DNA from: PALSA-505 sp035308365
Lineage (GTDB): Bacteria > Actinomycetota > Actinomycetes > Streptosporangiales > Streptosporangiaceae
Length of the DNA: 43,753 bases
Assembly: GCA_035308365.1 (NCBI GenBank)
Contig: DATGGU010000203.1
Span: 1-43,753 of the forward strand
Direction of reading: 5' to 3'
Below the pieces are notes generated by a model that saw only the letters and a list, made by a program, of their open reading frames with translations, was not told the DNA's origin and did not search any database. How positions within the stretch are numbered: the stretch's first letter is position 1; every line of letters starts with the position of its first letter. This document shows positions 1 through 8,088 of this stretch, in pieces. A program made the translations under genes and the position numbers.

Positions 1-2
1 AG

Positions 3-152
3 GCCCGGCTGCGGATCCCCGCCCGCGCCTTCGCCCGCTACAACCAAGACCTGGCCCGCTGGATCTGGCCCGGCGGCCAGTACACCCTCCACATCGGCCG
101 CTCATCCCGCGACCTGCCCCTCACCACCCACATCACCTCGGCACCGGGATAG
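3..152 (+). CDS. C-terminal end of a GH3 family beta-glucosidase (partial)
   Basis: Only the last 49 codons and a TAG stop are in the window; the gene begins upstream. The peptide reads as the fibronectin type III-like domain that closes many glycoside hydrolase family 3 enzymes. It has an Arg-Ile-Pro strand, the pair ARAFARYN, then GQYTLHIGRSSRDLPL, which is the usual G-x-Y/F-x-(L/V)-x-(V/I)-G-x-S-S-R-D-(I/L) ending of that domain. GH3 enzymes remove terminal beta-linked sugars from plant or cell-wall oligosaccharides. The catalytic domains are outside the window, so substrate cannot be judged. It fits with the glycan esterase at the other end of the window and is probably unrelated to the NRPS genes. 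Confidence 0.75.
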   Translation, partial: ARLRIPARAFARYNQDLARWIWPGGQYTLHIGRSSRDLPLTTHITSAPG

Positions 153-443
153 CGCGACGGTTAGAGTCCGGCGTTTACCGTCACGCCGGTACCGATGGCC
201 CGGGCCGTGCCGACGGACGTGACCAGGCCGTCAATTCCTCCCATGCGATCGGTAATCGCGCTGGAGCGCAGCACAGTACCCGTGCCACCGATGACCGAAA
301 CACGGACGATCATTAAGCCGGTGCGTGCGCGGAATGACTGTGCAATGAGCAAGGCCTAAGAAGAGAGCAGCCGGCCGCTGGCGCATTGTTGGACATAAGC
401 GGACATAGTCCCAATGCCAACGTGCTCATCGAGGTGGGACCGG
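153..443. other. Intergenic region, no gene supported
   Basis: This gap separates the GH3 end from the PPTase-like gene. A 63-codon TTG-started reading frame on the minus strand (161-352) has no ribosome binding site and no recognisable protein signature, so I do not call it a gene. A partial match to the shared promoter block lies at 343-357 (CAATGAGCAAGGCCT), but no NANNNT hexamer follows at the expected distance. No terminator or clear promoter was found. Confidence 0.5.
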
Positions 444-1289
444 GTGTTCAGGTTCTTCACCAGTCCGGGTGAGCCCGTGCCAGCGGATCCCGGTGTGCCC
501 GTGCCAGCGGATCCGGGTGTGCCCGTGCCAGCGGATCCGGGTGTGCCCGTGCCAGCGGATTCCGGTGTGCCCGTGCCAGCGGATCCCGGTGAGCCCGTGC
601 CAGCGGGCGAACTGGCCAGCACCGCACTGCCGGGCGAGGGTGACGCGGACCTGCCACCGGACGGCATCGAGGGCCGTGGTCCGTGGGTTCCAGCCCTGCT
701 CGGTCCCTACCTGGAGCGGCAGCTCGCCGAACTCTCAGGCGCGGCGATCCGGTGCTCCGTGGAGCCGGATCCGGGCCGGGGTGACGATGCCCGCGCGGCC
801 AGGCGGCGGCAGGCGGAACTGGCCGTGGAACGAATGTTCGGCCGCCGGGTAGTGGTAACTCACCGCGGTGACGGGAAGCCTGGAGTGGCGGGCAACGGCG
901 TCGGCATCTCGGCGTCGCACGGCGCGGCCCTGACGCTGGCCGTGGCCGGGCCTGGACGGGTGTGCTGCGGCGTCGAGACGATCCACGAGCGAACGCCGGG
1001 AGGCTGGCGGGGACTGCTGGCCGCCCAGTTCCCGCTCGCCGAGCTGATACAGCGCGAACGCGGGGAGGAACTGCCGCTCGCCGCCACCAGGGTCTGGGGC
1101 GCGGTCGAGTGCCTGCGCAAGCTGGGCTGGGTGCTGACCGGGCCGGTCACGCTCGCCGAGGGCGGTGCGGCCGGCTGGGTCCTGCTCCAGGCCGGGACGG
1201 TGAAGATCGCCACCTTCTGCACATTCCTGCGCGATCAGCCGGAACCTGTGATTTTCACCGTCCTATTCGAAAAGGATAAAAATGCGTGA
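444..1289 (+). CDS. Stand-alone PPTase-like protein resembling the C-terminal domain of enediyne PKSs
   Basis: The 281-residue protein has two parts. The first 55 residues are the Pro-Val-Pro repeat linker. The rest resembles, from memory of the family, the phosphopantetheinyl transferase domain that closes iterative enediyne polyketide synthases such as SgcE: GPWVPALLGPYLERQLAEL, a SASHGAALTLAVAG strand, VWGAVECLRKLG and a final IATFCTFLRD. In an enediyne PKS this domain loads the ACP of the same protein, but no KS, AT, ACP, KR or DH lies upstream here. The metal-binding D-x-E motif reads C-G-V-E, so its Asp appears lost, while the Glu of the WxxxE motif is kept. GTG at 444 is preferred because GAGGTGG lies at 431-437; an ATG at 414 has no such site. 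The end overlaps the next start by 8 bp. It may be a decayed or repurposed PPTase; loading of the NRPS carriers by it is uncertain. Confidence 0.65.
   Translation: MFRFFTSPGEPVPADPGVPVPADPGVPVPADPGVPVPADSGVPVPADPGEPVPAGELASTALPGEGDADLPPDGIEGRGPWVPALLGPYLERQLAELSGAAIRCSVEPDPGRGDDARAARRRQAELAVERMFGRRVVVTHRGDGKPGVAGNGVGISASHGAALTLAVAGPGRVCCGVETIHERTPGGWRGLLAAQFPLAELIQRERGEELPLAATRVWGAVECLRKLGWVLTGPVTLAEGGAAGWVLLQAGTVKIATFCTFLRDQPEPVIFTVLFEKDKNA
465..608. repeat. Six tandem 24-bp repeats inside the PPTase-like gene
   Basis: Six head-to-tail 24-bp units start at 465, 489, 513, 537, 561 and 585. They differ at only a few bases, and the last ends in GGGC rather than GGAT. Each keeps the reading frame and encodes an eight-residue unit of the form P-G-(V/E)-P-V-P-A-D, giving a Pro-rich linker at the N-terminus of the PPTase-like protein. 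The near identity indicates recent slippage expansion, so copy number probably varies between strains. Confidence 0.9.
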
Positions 1290-1752
1290 GTATTACGAGT
1301 ACCGGCACGTCGTCAGCTTTGAGGAGACCAATCTCGTCGGGAATGTCTACTACGTCAACTATGCGCGCTGGCAGGGCCGGTGCCGGGAGAGGTTCCTGCT
1401 GGAGCACGCGCCCGGCGTGCTCGACGAGCTGCGCGCTGACCTGAAGCTGTTCACCATCAAGTCGGAATGCGAGTACCTGGCCGAGGTCACCGCCTTTGAC
1501 GAACTGGCCATCAGGATGCGCCTGGAGGAACTGACCCAGACCCAGATCTGCTTCGCCTTCGACTATGTGCGCATCAGGGAAGGTGGGGAGGAACTCGTCG
1601 CGCGCGGGCGGCAGCGGGTCGCGTGCATGCGGGGCGCCAACAGCGCCACGGCACCGGCCCGCGTGCCAGAACAGTTGCGCCGCGCGCTCCAGGGCTACGC
1701 GGTCCACGGCCCGCAGCGCGCGCCGGCCACCGGCACCGGCGGCCGGGCATGA
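1282..1752 (+). CDS. Enediyne-type hot-dog thioesterase (CalE7/SgcE10/DynE7 family)
   Basis: The 156-residue protein matches the acyl-ACP thioesterases paired with iterative enediyne PKSs. Signature stretches are EYRHVVSFEETNLVGNVYYV, NYARWQGRCRERFLLEHAP and ELTQTQICFAFDYV, with GRQRVACMRG near the end. These enzymes release polyene or beta-keto acyl chains from the PKS carrier domain. CalE7 uses an Asn and an Arg rather than an acidic residue, and N17 and R35 sit at matching places here. Length is normal. AAAGGAT just upstream of ATG 1282 is a good binding site, and the start lies inside the end of the PPTase-like gene, so translation is probably coupled. Only the PKS itself is missing. It might hydrolyse another carrier-bound acyl chain in this cluster. 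It is followed 13 bp later by a convergent gene. Confidence 0.88.
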   Translation: MREYYEYRHVVSFEETNLVGNVYYVNYARWQGRCRERFLLEHAPGVLDELRADLKLFTIKSECEYLAEVTAFDELAIRMRLEELTQTQICFAFDYVRIREGGEELVARGRQRVACMRGANSATAPARVPEQLRRALQGYAVHGPQRAPATGTGGRA

Positions 1753-1765
1753 GCGAGCTGCGATG

Positions 1766-2947
1766 CTAGATGAAGAACGTGTTGGGCTCCAGGCCGCACA
1801 GGACCCTTCCGTAGAGCTCAAGGTTCTTGATCGGCATGTTCAGCGCGTGCAGGCTGATGGCCTGGATGTCGCGCTGAATCCGCTGGATAGGCATTGAACT
1901 GTAGATGCCACCCGAGCCGCTGGCCATGTTGTAGATGTTGACGGCCTCGTAGCAGAGCTGTGATACCCGGCCAACCGCGACCCGGCAGTACGCGCGCTCG
2001 CGGATGGTGTACGGCTCGTTGCTGTAGTTCTTGTGGTCCACCAGCGACGCGAGCCTGCGGGCGTGATACTCAGCCTCGTCGATCTTCAGGTCGGCCTCGG
2101 CCACCTGGAGGTGGGTGACCGGCCACTCGGCCTGGGTCCTGTACTCGGTGTGCGCGACCGGGCGGTGGTAGATGCGCTCGAAGAACGCCTCCCGGGCCGC
2201 CTGGGCCATCCCGACCTGCTTGCCGGTGTTGATGTTGGAGAGCACCCCGACGATCGGGCCGCGGTAGCAGGGCGAGTCCGCGTTCCGCTTGGAGTCGTAT
2301 TTCTGCCGCATGACCTCGCTCATCCACTGGAAACGCTCCCGCGGGATGAACACGTCCCTGGCGATCAGGGTGATGCTGCCGGTGCCGCGCAGGCCTGCGG
2401 AGTCCCAGTCGTCGACGATCTCCAGGTCGCTCATCGGCACGACGGCCGCGATCGGCTCGATCTCTCCGGCCGGGTTGACCACCAGCGTCGAGAGCACCTT
2501 CCACTTGCTGTGCCAGGCGCCGCTGTTGAACCCCCACTCGCCGGACACCACGACGCCGTCCTTGGTGATCTCACCCTTGCCGTTCGGCACAAAGGTCCCG
2601 CACAGCGGCACGTCTGGGTTGGCGAACACCTCGTCCTGGACCGAGTCGGGGAAATGCGCGACAGCCCAGCACTGAGCCCACCAGGCGGTCGCGCAGAAGG
2701 CCGGCGACCCATCCCCGCGGCCGAGCTGGATCCCCACGTCGACGATGGTCTGCATGTCGCTTTCGTAGCCGCCGTAGTACGTGGGAACCAGCATGCGCAC
2801 GACACCGGCGCCGGCCATCGCCTCGAACACCTCGTCGGCCAGGCGCCGGTGCTGATCTCCCCACTGGGCATTCGCCCGGAGTACCGGCACTATGCCGGCC
2901 ACGCGCTGAACAAGCTCGGCCCGGGATGGGATCTTCACGGCTTCCAC
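1766..2947 (-). CDS. Flavin-dependent monooxygenase of acyl-CoA dehydrogenase fold, copy 1
   Basis: About 393 residues with the layout of the group D flavin monooxygenases related to acyl-CoA dehydrogenases (HsaA, DszC, ActVA-ORF5 type). There is an N-terminal helical domain, a middle beta domain (GEWGFNSGAWHSKW, DWDSAGLRGTGS) and a C-terminal helical bundle ending in RIQRDIQAISLHALN. The Arg-Gly-Thr-Gly-Ser turn and the RD-x(4)-SLHA helix are family hallmarks. Members use FADH2 or FMNH2 from a separate reductase to hydroxylate aromatic rings or amines; no reductase is in this window. It lies 102 bp downstream of a paralogue on the same strand, probably in one operon. The AGGAG site abuts ATG 2953 but is six bases from GTG 2947, so I chose the GTG. 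The natural substrate is unknown; tailoring of the NRPS product is an inference from context. Confidence 0.8.
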   Translation of the reverse strand: MEAVKIPSRAELVQRVAGIVPVLRANAQWGDQHRRLADEVFEAMAGAGVVRMLVPTYYGGYESDMQTIVDVGIQLGRGDGSPAFCATAWWAQCWAVAHFPDSVQDEVFANPDVPLCGTFVPNGKGEITKDGVVVSGEWGFNSGAWHSKWKVLSTLVVNPAGEIEPIAAVVPMSDLEIVDDWDSAGLRGTGSITLIARDVFIPRERFQWMSEVMRQKYDSKRNADSPCYRGPIVGVLSNINTGKQVGMAQAAREAFFERIYHRPVAHTEYRTQAEWPVTHLQVAEADLKIDEAEYHARRLASLVDHKNYSNEPYTIRERAYCRVAVGRVSQLCYEAVNIYNMASGSGGIYSSMPIQRIQRDIQAISLHALNMPIKNLELYGRVLCGLEPNTFFI

Positions 2948-3049
2948 AAACATCTCCTAGATGAGACTTGTTCAAAACCAGTCCAGCGTCCTTGACACCA
3001 GGTTTGTGAGCTGCGGTAGCTGGCTGACCACCAGGGTTCTGAATGAGCC

Positions 3050-4231
3050 TCAGATGTAAGGCGTATTCGAGTCCAGGCCGCAGATGATCCGGCCGTAGAG
3101 TTCGAGGTTGGTGGACGGGTGCAGGATGGCGTGCAGGTTCAGCGTCTTCACGTCCCGGTCGATGCGCTGGATCGGCACGTCGCGGTAGACCGACGAGCCA
3201 CCGCTTGCCGAGTTGAGCACGTCGACGGCTTCCTTGGCGCGCTGGCAGGCAGCCCCCAGGTCCAGCCGGACACGGGCGCGCTCCTCGAGCGTCCACGGCT
3301 CGCCGGCCGCGCTCTTCATGTCGATGAGCTGAGCGGACCGGAAGGCGTGGAAGCCGGTTTCGTCGATCTTCGTGATCGCGTCCGCCACGTCTATGTGGGT
3401 GACCGGCGCCTCGCTCTGGTTCTCGTAGCTGGTGTAGGTGATCTTCCGGCCGGGCAGCCGCTCGAAGAACGCATCCCTGGCCGCCTTGGCCAGGCCCAGG
3501 GCTACCGCGCTGACGGTGGTGCACGCGGTCGGCATGAACAGGGCCTTGAAGATCGGGGCGTTCGCGTTCAGCTTGGACAGGTGCTGGCCCTGGAGCACCG
3601 GGCCCATCGGCAGCACGCGCTCGGTGGGCAGGAACACGTCCTTGGCGATCGTCGTGACACTGCCGGACCCGCGCAGGCCCGAGGTGTGCCAGTCGTCGAT
3701 GATCTGCAGGTCGCTCATCGGGATGAGGGTCATGACCGGCTGGTGCCCGCCGTCAGGCGTGGGGGTGACGGCCGCGTTGGTGTTCCACTTGCTCTGCTGG
3801 GCCCCGGTGTTGAACGACCACTTGCCGTTGAGCAGATAGCCCCCGTCGACCGGGACGGCCAGCGCGCCGGGGGACAAGATTCCGGAGATGCGGACGTCAG
3901 GGGTCGAGAAGACCTCGTCCTGCACCTCGTCCGGGAACAACCCGACCATCCAGGTGCTGATCGCCCACACCGCGGCGGTCCACGATGTGGAGCCATCGCC
4001 GCGCCCGAGCTCGGCGAGCACGTCCACCAGCGTGGTCATGTCCGACTCGAATCCGCCGTACCTGACCGGAACCCGCATCTTCAGCAGGCCCGCATCGGTG
4101 AGGGCTTCGATCACCTCATCGTGCAGGCACCTGTTCTCATCCATCCACACCGCCTTGTCCCTGATCAGCGGGACCAGTTGGGCGGCACGGTGGACGAGTT
4201 CGTCCTTGGGCGGCGCTTGGCTGATGGTCAT
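3050..4231 (-). CDS. Flavin-dependent monooxygenase of acyl-CoA dehydrogenase fold, copy 2
   Basis: A 393-residue paralogue of the next gene in the operon, alignable from end to end: VPVRYGGFESDM against VPTYYGGYESDM, and WHTSGLRGSGS against WDSAGLRGTGS. The C-terminal helix reads IDRDVKTLNLHA. The same chemistry is expected: oxygen activation at reduced flavin supplied by a partner reductase. The two copies may hydroxylate successive positions, or one may be an N-oxygenase; the sequence does not decide. ATG 4231 is preceded by GGGAG at good spacing, which rules out the longer reading frame from 4333. It is the first gene of the two-gene operon and sits 73 bp downstream of a copy of the shared promoter element. 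Confidence 0.8.
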   Translation of the reverse strand: MTISQAPPKDELVHRAAQLVPLIRDKAVWMDENRCLHDEVIEALTDAGLLKMRVPVRYGGFESDMTTLVDVLAELGRGDGSTSWTAAVWAISTWMVGLFPDEVQDEVFSTPDVRISGILSPGALAVPVDGGYLLNGKWSFNTGAQQSKWNTNAAVTPTPDGGHQPVMTLIPMSDLQIIDDWHTSGLRGSGSVTTIAKDVFLPTERVLPMGPVLQGQHLSKLNANAPIFKALFMPTACTTVSAVALGLAKAARDAFFERLPGRKITYTSYENQSEAPVTHIDVADAITKIDETGFHAFRSAQLIDMKSAAGEPWTLEERARVRLDLGAACQRAKEAVDVLNSASGGSSVYRDVPIQRIDRDVKTLNLHAILHPSTNLELYGRIICGLDSNTPYI

Positions 4232-4303
4232 GGCATTCTCCCTGGCTTTTGGAGCCGCGGATAACGAGTGAAACCGTCCAGGACATGACGGCAATACCCA
4301 CTC

Positions 4304-4344
4304 ACTTTGCGCCGGGACCGCATAGCCGCACATCTTCGAGATTG
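4304..4344 (-). promoter_or_regulatory. Shared promoter element upstream of the monooxygenase operon
   Basis: On the minus strand the block CAATCTCGAAGATGT (4344-4330) is followed after 20 nt by CAAAGT (4309-4304), which fits NANNNT. Seven block positions are invariant among eight copies in this window. The leader would be about 65 nt. No standard -35 hexamer is present, so an activator site over the -35 region or an alternative sigma factor is inferred. Confidence 0.55.
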
Positions 4345-4455
4345 CCTGGCCCGGCAGGCCGCATTATCACGATTCGTGGATCAGGAAAAAGTTTACGAAG
4401 GACCCAATGACCAGCAAAAGGCGGGAGTCCCCGGGTGAAAAGAAGATGACACGCC

Positions 4456-4504
4456 GCGGTCAACCGGGACTGTCAATTGTTCGGGCAGTCCCGGTTGACC
4501 GCGT
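4456..4504 (-). terminator. Strong hairpin terminator of the subtilase-like gene
   Basis: A perfect 18-bp inverted repeat (arms 4456-4473 and 4487-4504) with a 13-nt loop begins 22 bp after the subtilase-like stop codon. On the minus strand it is followed by a T-rich stretch (revcomp of AAAAGAAGATGAC). It would also insulate the monooxygenase operon from read-through. Confidence 0.85.
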
Positions 4505-4525
4505 ATACGCCTGATGCGGCGGTGG

Positions 4526-7500
4526 TCAGCCGACCGTGTAGGTGTAGGGGATGTTGATGAGTTCGTCGCCGCTGGACGTGGCCTGGTTGTAGGTGTCCAC
4601 TGCGATGAAACCGCTGACCACGGTCCCCTTGGGTGCGTTCGGGGTGATGGTGAGCGTGATGGTGCCGGACTGGCCGGGGGCCAGGGTCATCGGCGTGTAA
4701 GGAGCGCTGGCATTGACGGTCTGCGCCCATACGTCGCCGGTGCTGGAGGAGACGGCACTGTCAAATTGGTTGCCGATGGCGAGCGCGACCAGGTTCGACG
4801 AGCCGGTTACCGGGCCAGAGCATGGGCACATGGGCTCGGGAGCATTCCATTCCTGCCCGACGGAGAGTTCGGGTGCCGCGTGCGTGGCGACCGAGTTGTC
4901 GCCGAACGAGACGCCCTGTTCCTCGGGGTCGTTGTCGTCGGCGTTCATATCAAAGGAGATGGGCAATGTGGCGGTGGCGATCCCGATGAGCGCGCTGGTG
5001 TCGGTCGGGACCAGCCAGTGCGGGTTGACGTTCGGCGGCATCGGCTCCGGCACGCTGAGCTGTGGTTGCGTGTAGCTGTTGCCATTGACCACGGTGGTGC
5101 CGAGCAGTTGCATCGGCGCCAGGCCGTCAAGGCGGGGGTCCGCGAAGTAGTCCTTGGCGATGTTGCCGGTGTTGGTGACGTTGACCGTCGCGGTGACCGG
5201 CTGGCCGGCCGGCAGCACCGTGCCCGGCGAGTCCGGCAGCCCGCTGCTGGTCACCGCCGGCGCGGTGAACGAGATCGTCCCGGTGAACGGCATCCTCAGG
5301 TGCACACCGTCGAGCGGCGCGAAGGTTATCAGCGTCACGGTCCACAGGCCTGGCGCCGGCGTGCGCTCGAAGAACTGCATGGTCGAGCCCGGAGCGTTCG
5401 CATCGTTGGCGGTTGACTGCAGATCGAGCGACTCGCCGAAGGGGGCGATGAGTGCCCCTTCGAGAACGTCGTCGGGATGGCGCAGGTTGATGCCGATGTT
5501 GAGGGATGGCTCGCCGGGCGGCACTTCGAACTGATAGGTGACCTCCTGGCCACCACCCGCGGTGCTGAATCCCGGAGTGTCGTCACCGCTGATGAAGCCG
5601 GTGAACGAGCCGCCTTGACTGGTGACCGGCACGAGTGCGCGCAGCACGATCGGGATGGCCCCGTCGGTGCTGCTGCCGGTTCCCATGTGCAGGCTGAGCG
5701 CCTGATCGCCTGCCCGGCCAGCGGTCACCGTCACGCGGAAGGTGCCGGACCGCCCGGGCGCGAGCGTCTGCGACCTGGGCGAGACCGACCCGGCGGCGTG
5801 GAACTTCTCGGTGGAGTAGGCGAACCGGACCGGGCCGAAGAACTGGAGCGGGCTGATCGTGTAGATCACCGTGGTCCAGGTGCCCGCCATCGGACGGCGC
5901 ACCTCTACATGCCCGTACCCGCTCTGCAGCACCCCGAATTCCGAGAACGCGGCGAGGTTGCCCCGTGGGTCGAACAGTTCCTCGAACGCCGACCCACCGG
6001 CCTTCTGGGAGTCCCAGGTGATGTTGCCGTTCAGGTACCCGGCCCCGGCCGGCACCGTGAACGTGTGGGTCTCGTAGGAGTCGGTGAAGCCACTGCCATC
6101 CACGTACGTCGGGCTGGACGAGCTGAGGGTGACGGTTCCGGCGTCACGGGACATCAGCGTCGGGTTGCCGGACACCGTCGGGGTGACGGTCTGGGCCGCG
6201 TGGCCCTCGTTGGTGACCTTGACGCTGAACGTGTGGCTCTGGCCCGCGTTCACCGTCGCGCTCAGGCCCCTCGTGTTCACCAGCAGCGTGCTGCCCTGCC
6301 GGTGGGTGTTGTTGATGGACTCGGCGAGTTGCACGGCCTTGAGCGCGTTGACCAGCCCGGCGCCCTGGTGATCGGCTGGCGCGCCCAGGTCGGTGGCGGT
6401 GCTGACGATGATCCGCTCGACCAGCGGAGCCGGTGGCATGACCCCGTGGTGCGTCTTCGCGTAGGCCTCCATCACCAGCGCGGCGACGCCGCTGACCTCG
6501 CCTGCGGCCGCGGCGGTGCTGGCAATCTGCGAGATCCCTGGCGCGGAGCCGTTGCTGGAATCGGTGCAGCCGAAGAACTGCGTGGTATTCGTGCTGCACA
6601 GGCCGAAGACGATGTCGCCGGGAGCGACCACGTCGAGGGTGCGCGGATCGAACTCGTTGATGCCACTCGAACTCAGCGAGCTGATGTTGTTGTCCTCCCA
6701 GCCGCCGCCCGCCTTCAGATTGGGGCCGTTCCCGTCGGTCTGGAGGTAGCCACGGAAGGCGGTGGACGCGCCGACGCCGATAACGCCTGGAGTACCGCCG
6801 GGGGAGTCGATGTTGTTGGCGGTGGCGCCATTGTCGCCGGTGGCCGCGACGACCACGACACCCGCGGCCACCGCTGCCTGGTTGGCCAGCGTCGGCGGGT
6901 CGTTCTGGAAGTTCGGGACGGCGGTCCCGCCGAACGGCTCGTCGATCACGTTGACGTGCTCCACCATGACCGCGTACTGGATCGTCTGGATGATCGTGGA
7001 GTTGAAGACGGCGGCGTCGTTGCCACCCCAGTTCAGCTCGGCCATGCTCACGCCGGGGGAGATGCCCTCGATCTTGATGTTGCAGCCGGCCGGCAGCGGG
7101 TGCGCCGGGTTGACGAACTTCGACAGGTCATAGACCTGATTGCCCTGCGAGGCGATGAGGCCGGCGTTGAGGAAGGCATCCAGGGCGGGGCTGGGCGCGT
7201 TCGGGCCCTGCCCGCTGAAGTCCTTGTAGTCGAAGATGACGTGCTGGCCGTTTGGCCGGATGAGGTCCGGGTTGCTGGGGTCGATGCCGTCGGCGAGGAC
7301 CGCGACCTTGATGCCGGCGCCGTTCACGATCTTCTGGGCGGCATCCACGTTCATCAGCGAGCGCGCCTCCGGTTCGATCAGCGGGTGGGCCGGGCTGGCC
7401 GGGCAGATCCGCTGCGCCAGCTCGGTCACCGCGTTGGGCGCCGCCACGCGGTCGTGGCCCCGGCCACGGCCGTGCCCGGCCTTGCCGGAGACCAGCGGGG

Positions 7501-7942
7501 TCAGCTCACTGCTCAGCGTGGCCAGGGGCTGGACCGCGTCCGGCACGACCGCCCGGATCGCCGGGTTCGCCCGCAGCCGCCGTGCCTCGGCCGGTGAGAT
7601 CGTCGCCGCGATCGCGTTGATGAGGTGGAAGCCCTGCACATGCGTCGCGTGCAGCCTGGTCAGCTCGGCCAGCACCGGCGCCTGCGCGGCATTGGCCGCG
7701 GCGGCCCGCAACTGCGCGGTGGCCCCGCGCACCGGCAGGCTGGAGAACTGGTTCTTGAAGATGATGATCGAGCGGTCGGTCGCGTGGGCAGCCAGCCGCC
7801 GGATCTGCGCCGCTGTCAGCGCCGTCCGTTCTGCCTTTAATGCTGGGGCCGGGGAGTGAGCAGCTGCGGCGATACCGCTCAGGCCCAAGGGGATGAGCCC
7901 GGCCGCGGCGATAACCGCAGGCAGGCGAAAGCGAAAGCGCAT
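4526..7942 (-). CDS. Large secreted subtilase-like (S8 family) protein with degenerate catalytic residues
   Basis: 1138 residues. A signal peptide (MRFRFRLPAV then a hydrophobic run ending in AAAA) is followed by an inhibitor-like propeptide, a subtilase fold at about 170-540, and several beta-sandwich domains to the C-terminus. The fold is clear from IKVAVLADGIDPSNPD, a mid-domain strand AAGVVVVAATGDNGAT and a final VSGVAALVMEAY helix. The catalytic motifs are not canonical. Subtilisin VxxIDTG becomes VAVLADG, with the Asp moved by one place; no HGTHVAG is found; and GTSMAAP is replaced by STAAAAG, so the Ser is Ala. It may be a binding protein or an unusual protease rather than an ordinary one. 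ATG 7942 has AAAGGA seven bases upstream and begins exactly at the signal peptide; longer starts to 8053 lack this. It carries its own promoter element and terminator. A role in export, immunity or processing of the cluster product is inference. Confidence 0.78.
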   Translation of the reverse strand: MRFRFRLPAVIAAAGLIPLGLSGIAAAAHSPAPALKAERTALTAAQIRRLAAHATDRSIIIFKNQFSSLPVRGATAQLRAAAANAAQAPVLAELTRLHATHVQGFHLINAIAATISPAEARRLRANPAIRAVVPDAVQPLATLSSELTPLVSGKAGHGRGRGHDRVAAPNAVTELAQRICPASPAHPLIEPEARSLMNVDAAQKIVNGAGIKVAVLADGIDPSNPDLIRPNGQHVIFDYKDFSGQGPNAPSPALDAFLNAGLIASQGNQVYDLSKFVNPAHPLPAGCNIKIEGISPGVSMAELNWGGNDAAVFNSTIIQTIQYAVMVEHVNVIDEPFGGTAVPNFQNDPPTLANQAAVAAGVVVVAATGDNGATANNIDSPGGTPGVIGVGASTAFRGYLQTDGNGPNLKAGGGWEDNNISSLSSSGINEFDPRTLDVVAPGDIVFGLCSTNTTQFFGCTDSSNGSAPGISQIASTAAAAGEVSGVAALVMEAYAKTHHGVMPPAPLVERIIVSTATDLGAPADHQGAGLVNALKAVQLAESINNTHRQGSTLLVNTRGLSATVNAGQSHTFSVKVTNEGHAAQTVTPTVSGNPTLMSRDAGTVTLSSSSPTYVDGSGFTDSYETHTFTVPAGAGYLNGNITWDSQKAGGSAFEELFDPRGNLAAFSEFGVLQSGYGHVEVRRPMAGTWTTVIYTISPLQFFGPVRFAYSTEKFHAAGSVSPRSQTLAPGRSGTFRVTVTAGRAGDQALSLHMGTGSSTDGAIPIVLRALVPVTSQGGSFTGFISGDDTPGFSTAGGGQEVTYQFEVPPGEPSLNIGINLRHPDDVLEGALIAPFGESLDLQSTANDANAPGSTMQFFERTPAPGLWTVTLITFAPLDGVHLRMPFTGTISFTAPAVTSSGLPDSPGTVLPAGQPVTATVNVTNTGNIAKDYFADPRLDGLAPMQLLGTTVVNGNSYTQPQLSVPEPMPPNVNPHWLVPTDTSALIGIATATLPISFDMNADDNDPEEQGVSFGDNSVATHAAPELSVGQEWNAPEPMCPCSGPVTGSSNLVALAIGNQFDSAVSSSTGDVWAQTVNASAPYTPMTLAPGQSGTITLTITPNAPKGTVVSGFIAVDTYNQATSSGDELINIPYTYTVG

Positions 7943-8030
7943 GACAAGATCCTTTCCGGAACTCCTCCATGATCGGCTTTGGCCAAACGCACACCCAAAA
8001 GCGAAGTTGTCAACGAATGCCTTGAACGCG

Positions 8031-8071
8031 AAGTTAGCACCGAAATGCCGCAAGCTGCATCTCCCGGATTG
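8031..8071 (-). promoter_or_regulatory. Shared promoter element upstream of the subtilase-like gene
   Basis: Minus-strand block CAATCCGGGAGATGC (8071-8057), 20 nt, then TAACTT (8036-8031), a good -10. The leader would be about 80-90 nt. Its block lies back to back with the plus-strand copy at 8089, forming a visible TGCATCTCCC/GGGAGATGCA inverted repeat between two divergent genes. Confidence 0.65.
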
Positions 8072-8088
8072 CCCGCGCCACTACGGCG

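Noticed and set aside
161..352. 63-codon TTG-started reading frame on the minus strand
   Set aside because: No ribosome binding site and no recognisable protein features; likely chance.
343..357. Possible ninth copy of the shared promoter block (CAATGAGCAAGGCCT) before the PPTase-like gene
   Set aside because: It lacks the invariant TG near the block end, and no NANNNT hexamer follows after 19-20 nt.
5477..7597. Long 706-codon plus-strand frame opposite the subtilase-like gene
   Set aside because: Antisense shadow of a high-GC gene; Arg/Gly/Ala-rich composition and no domain.
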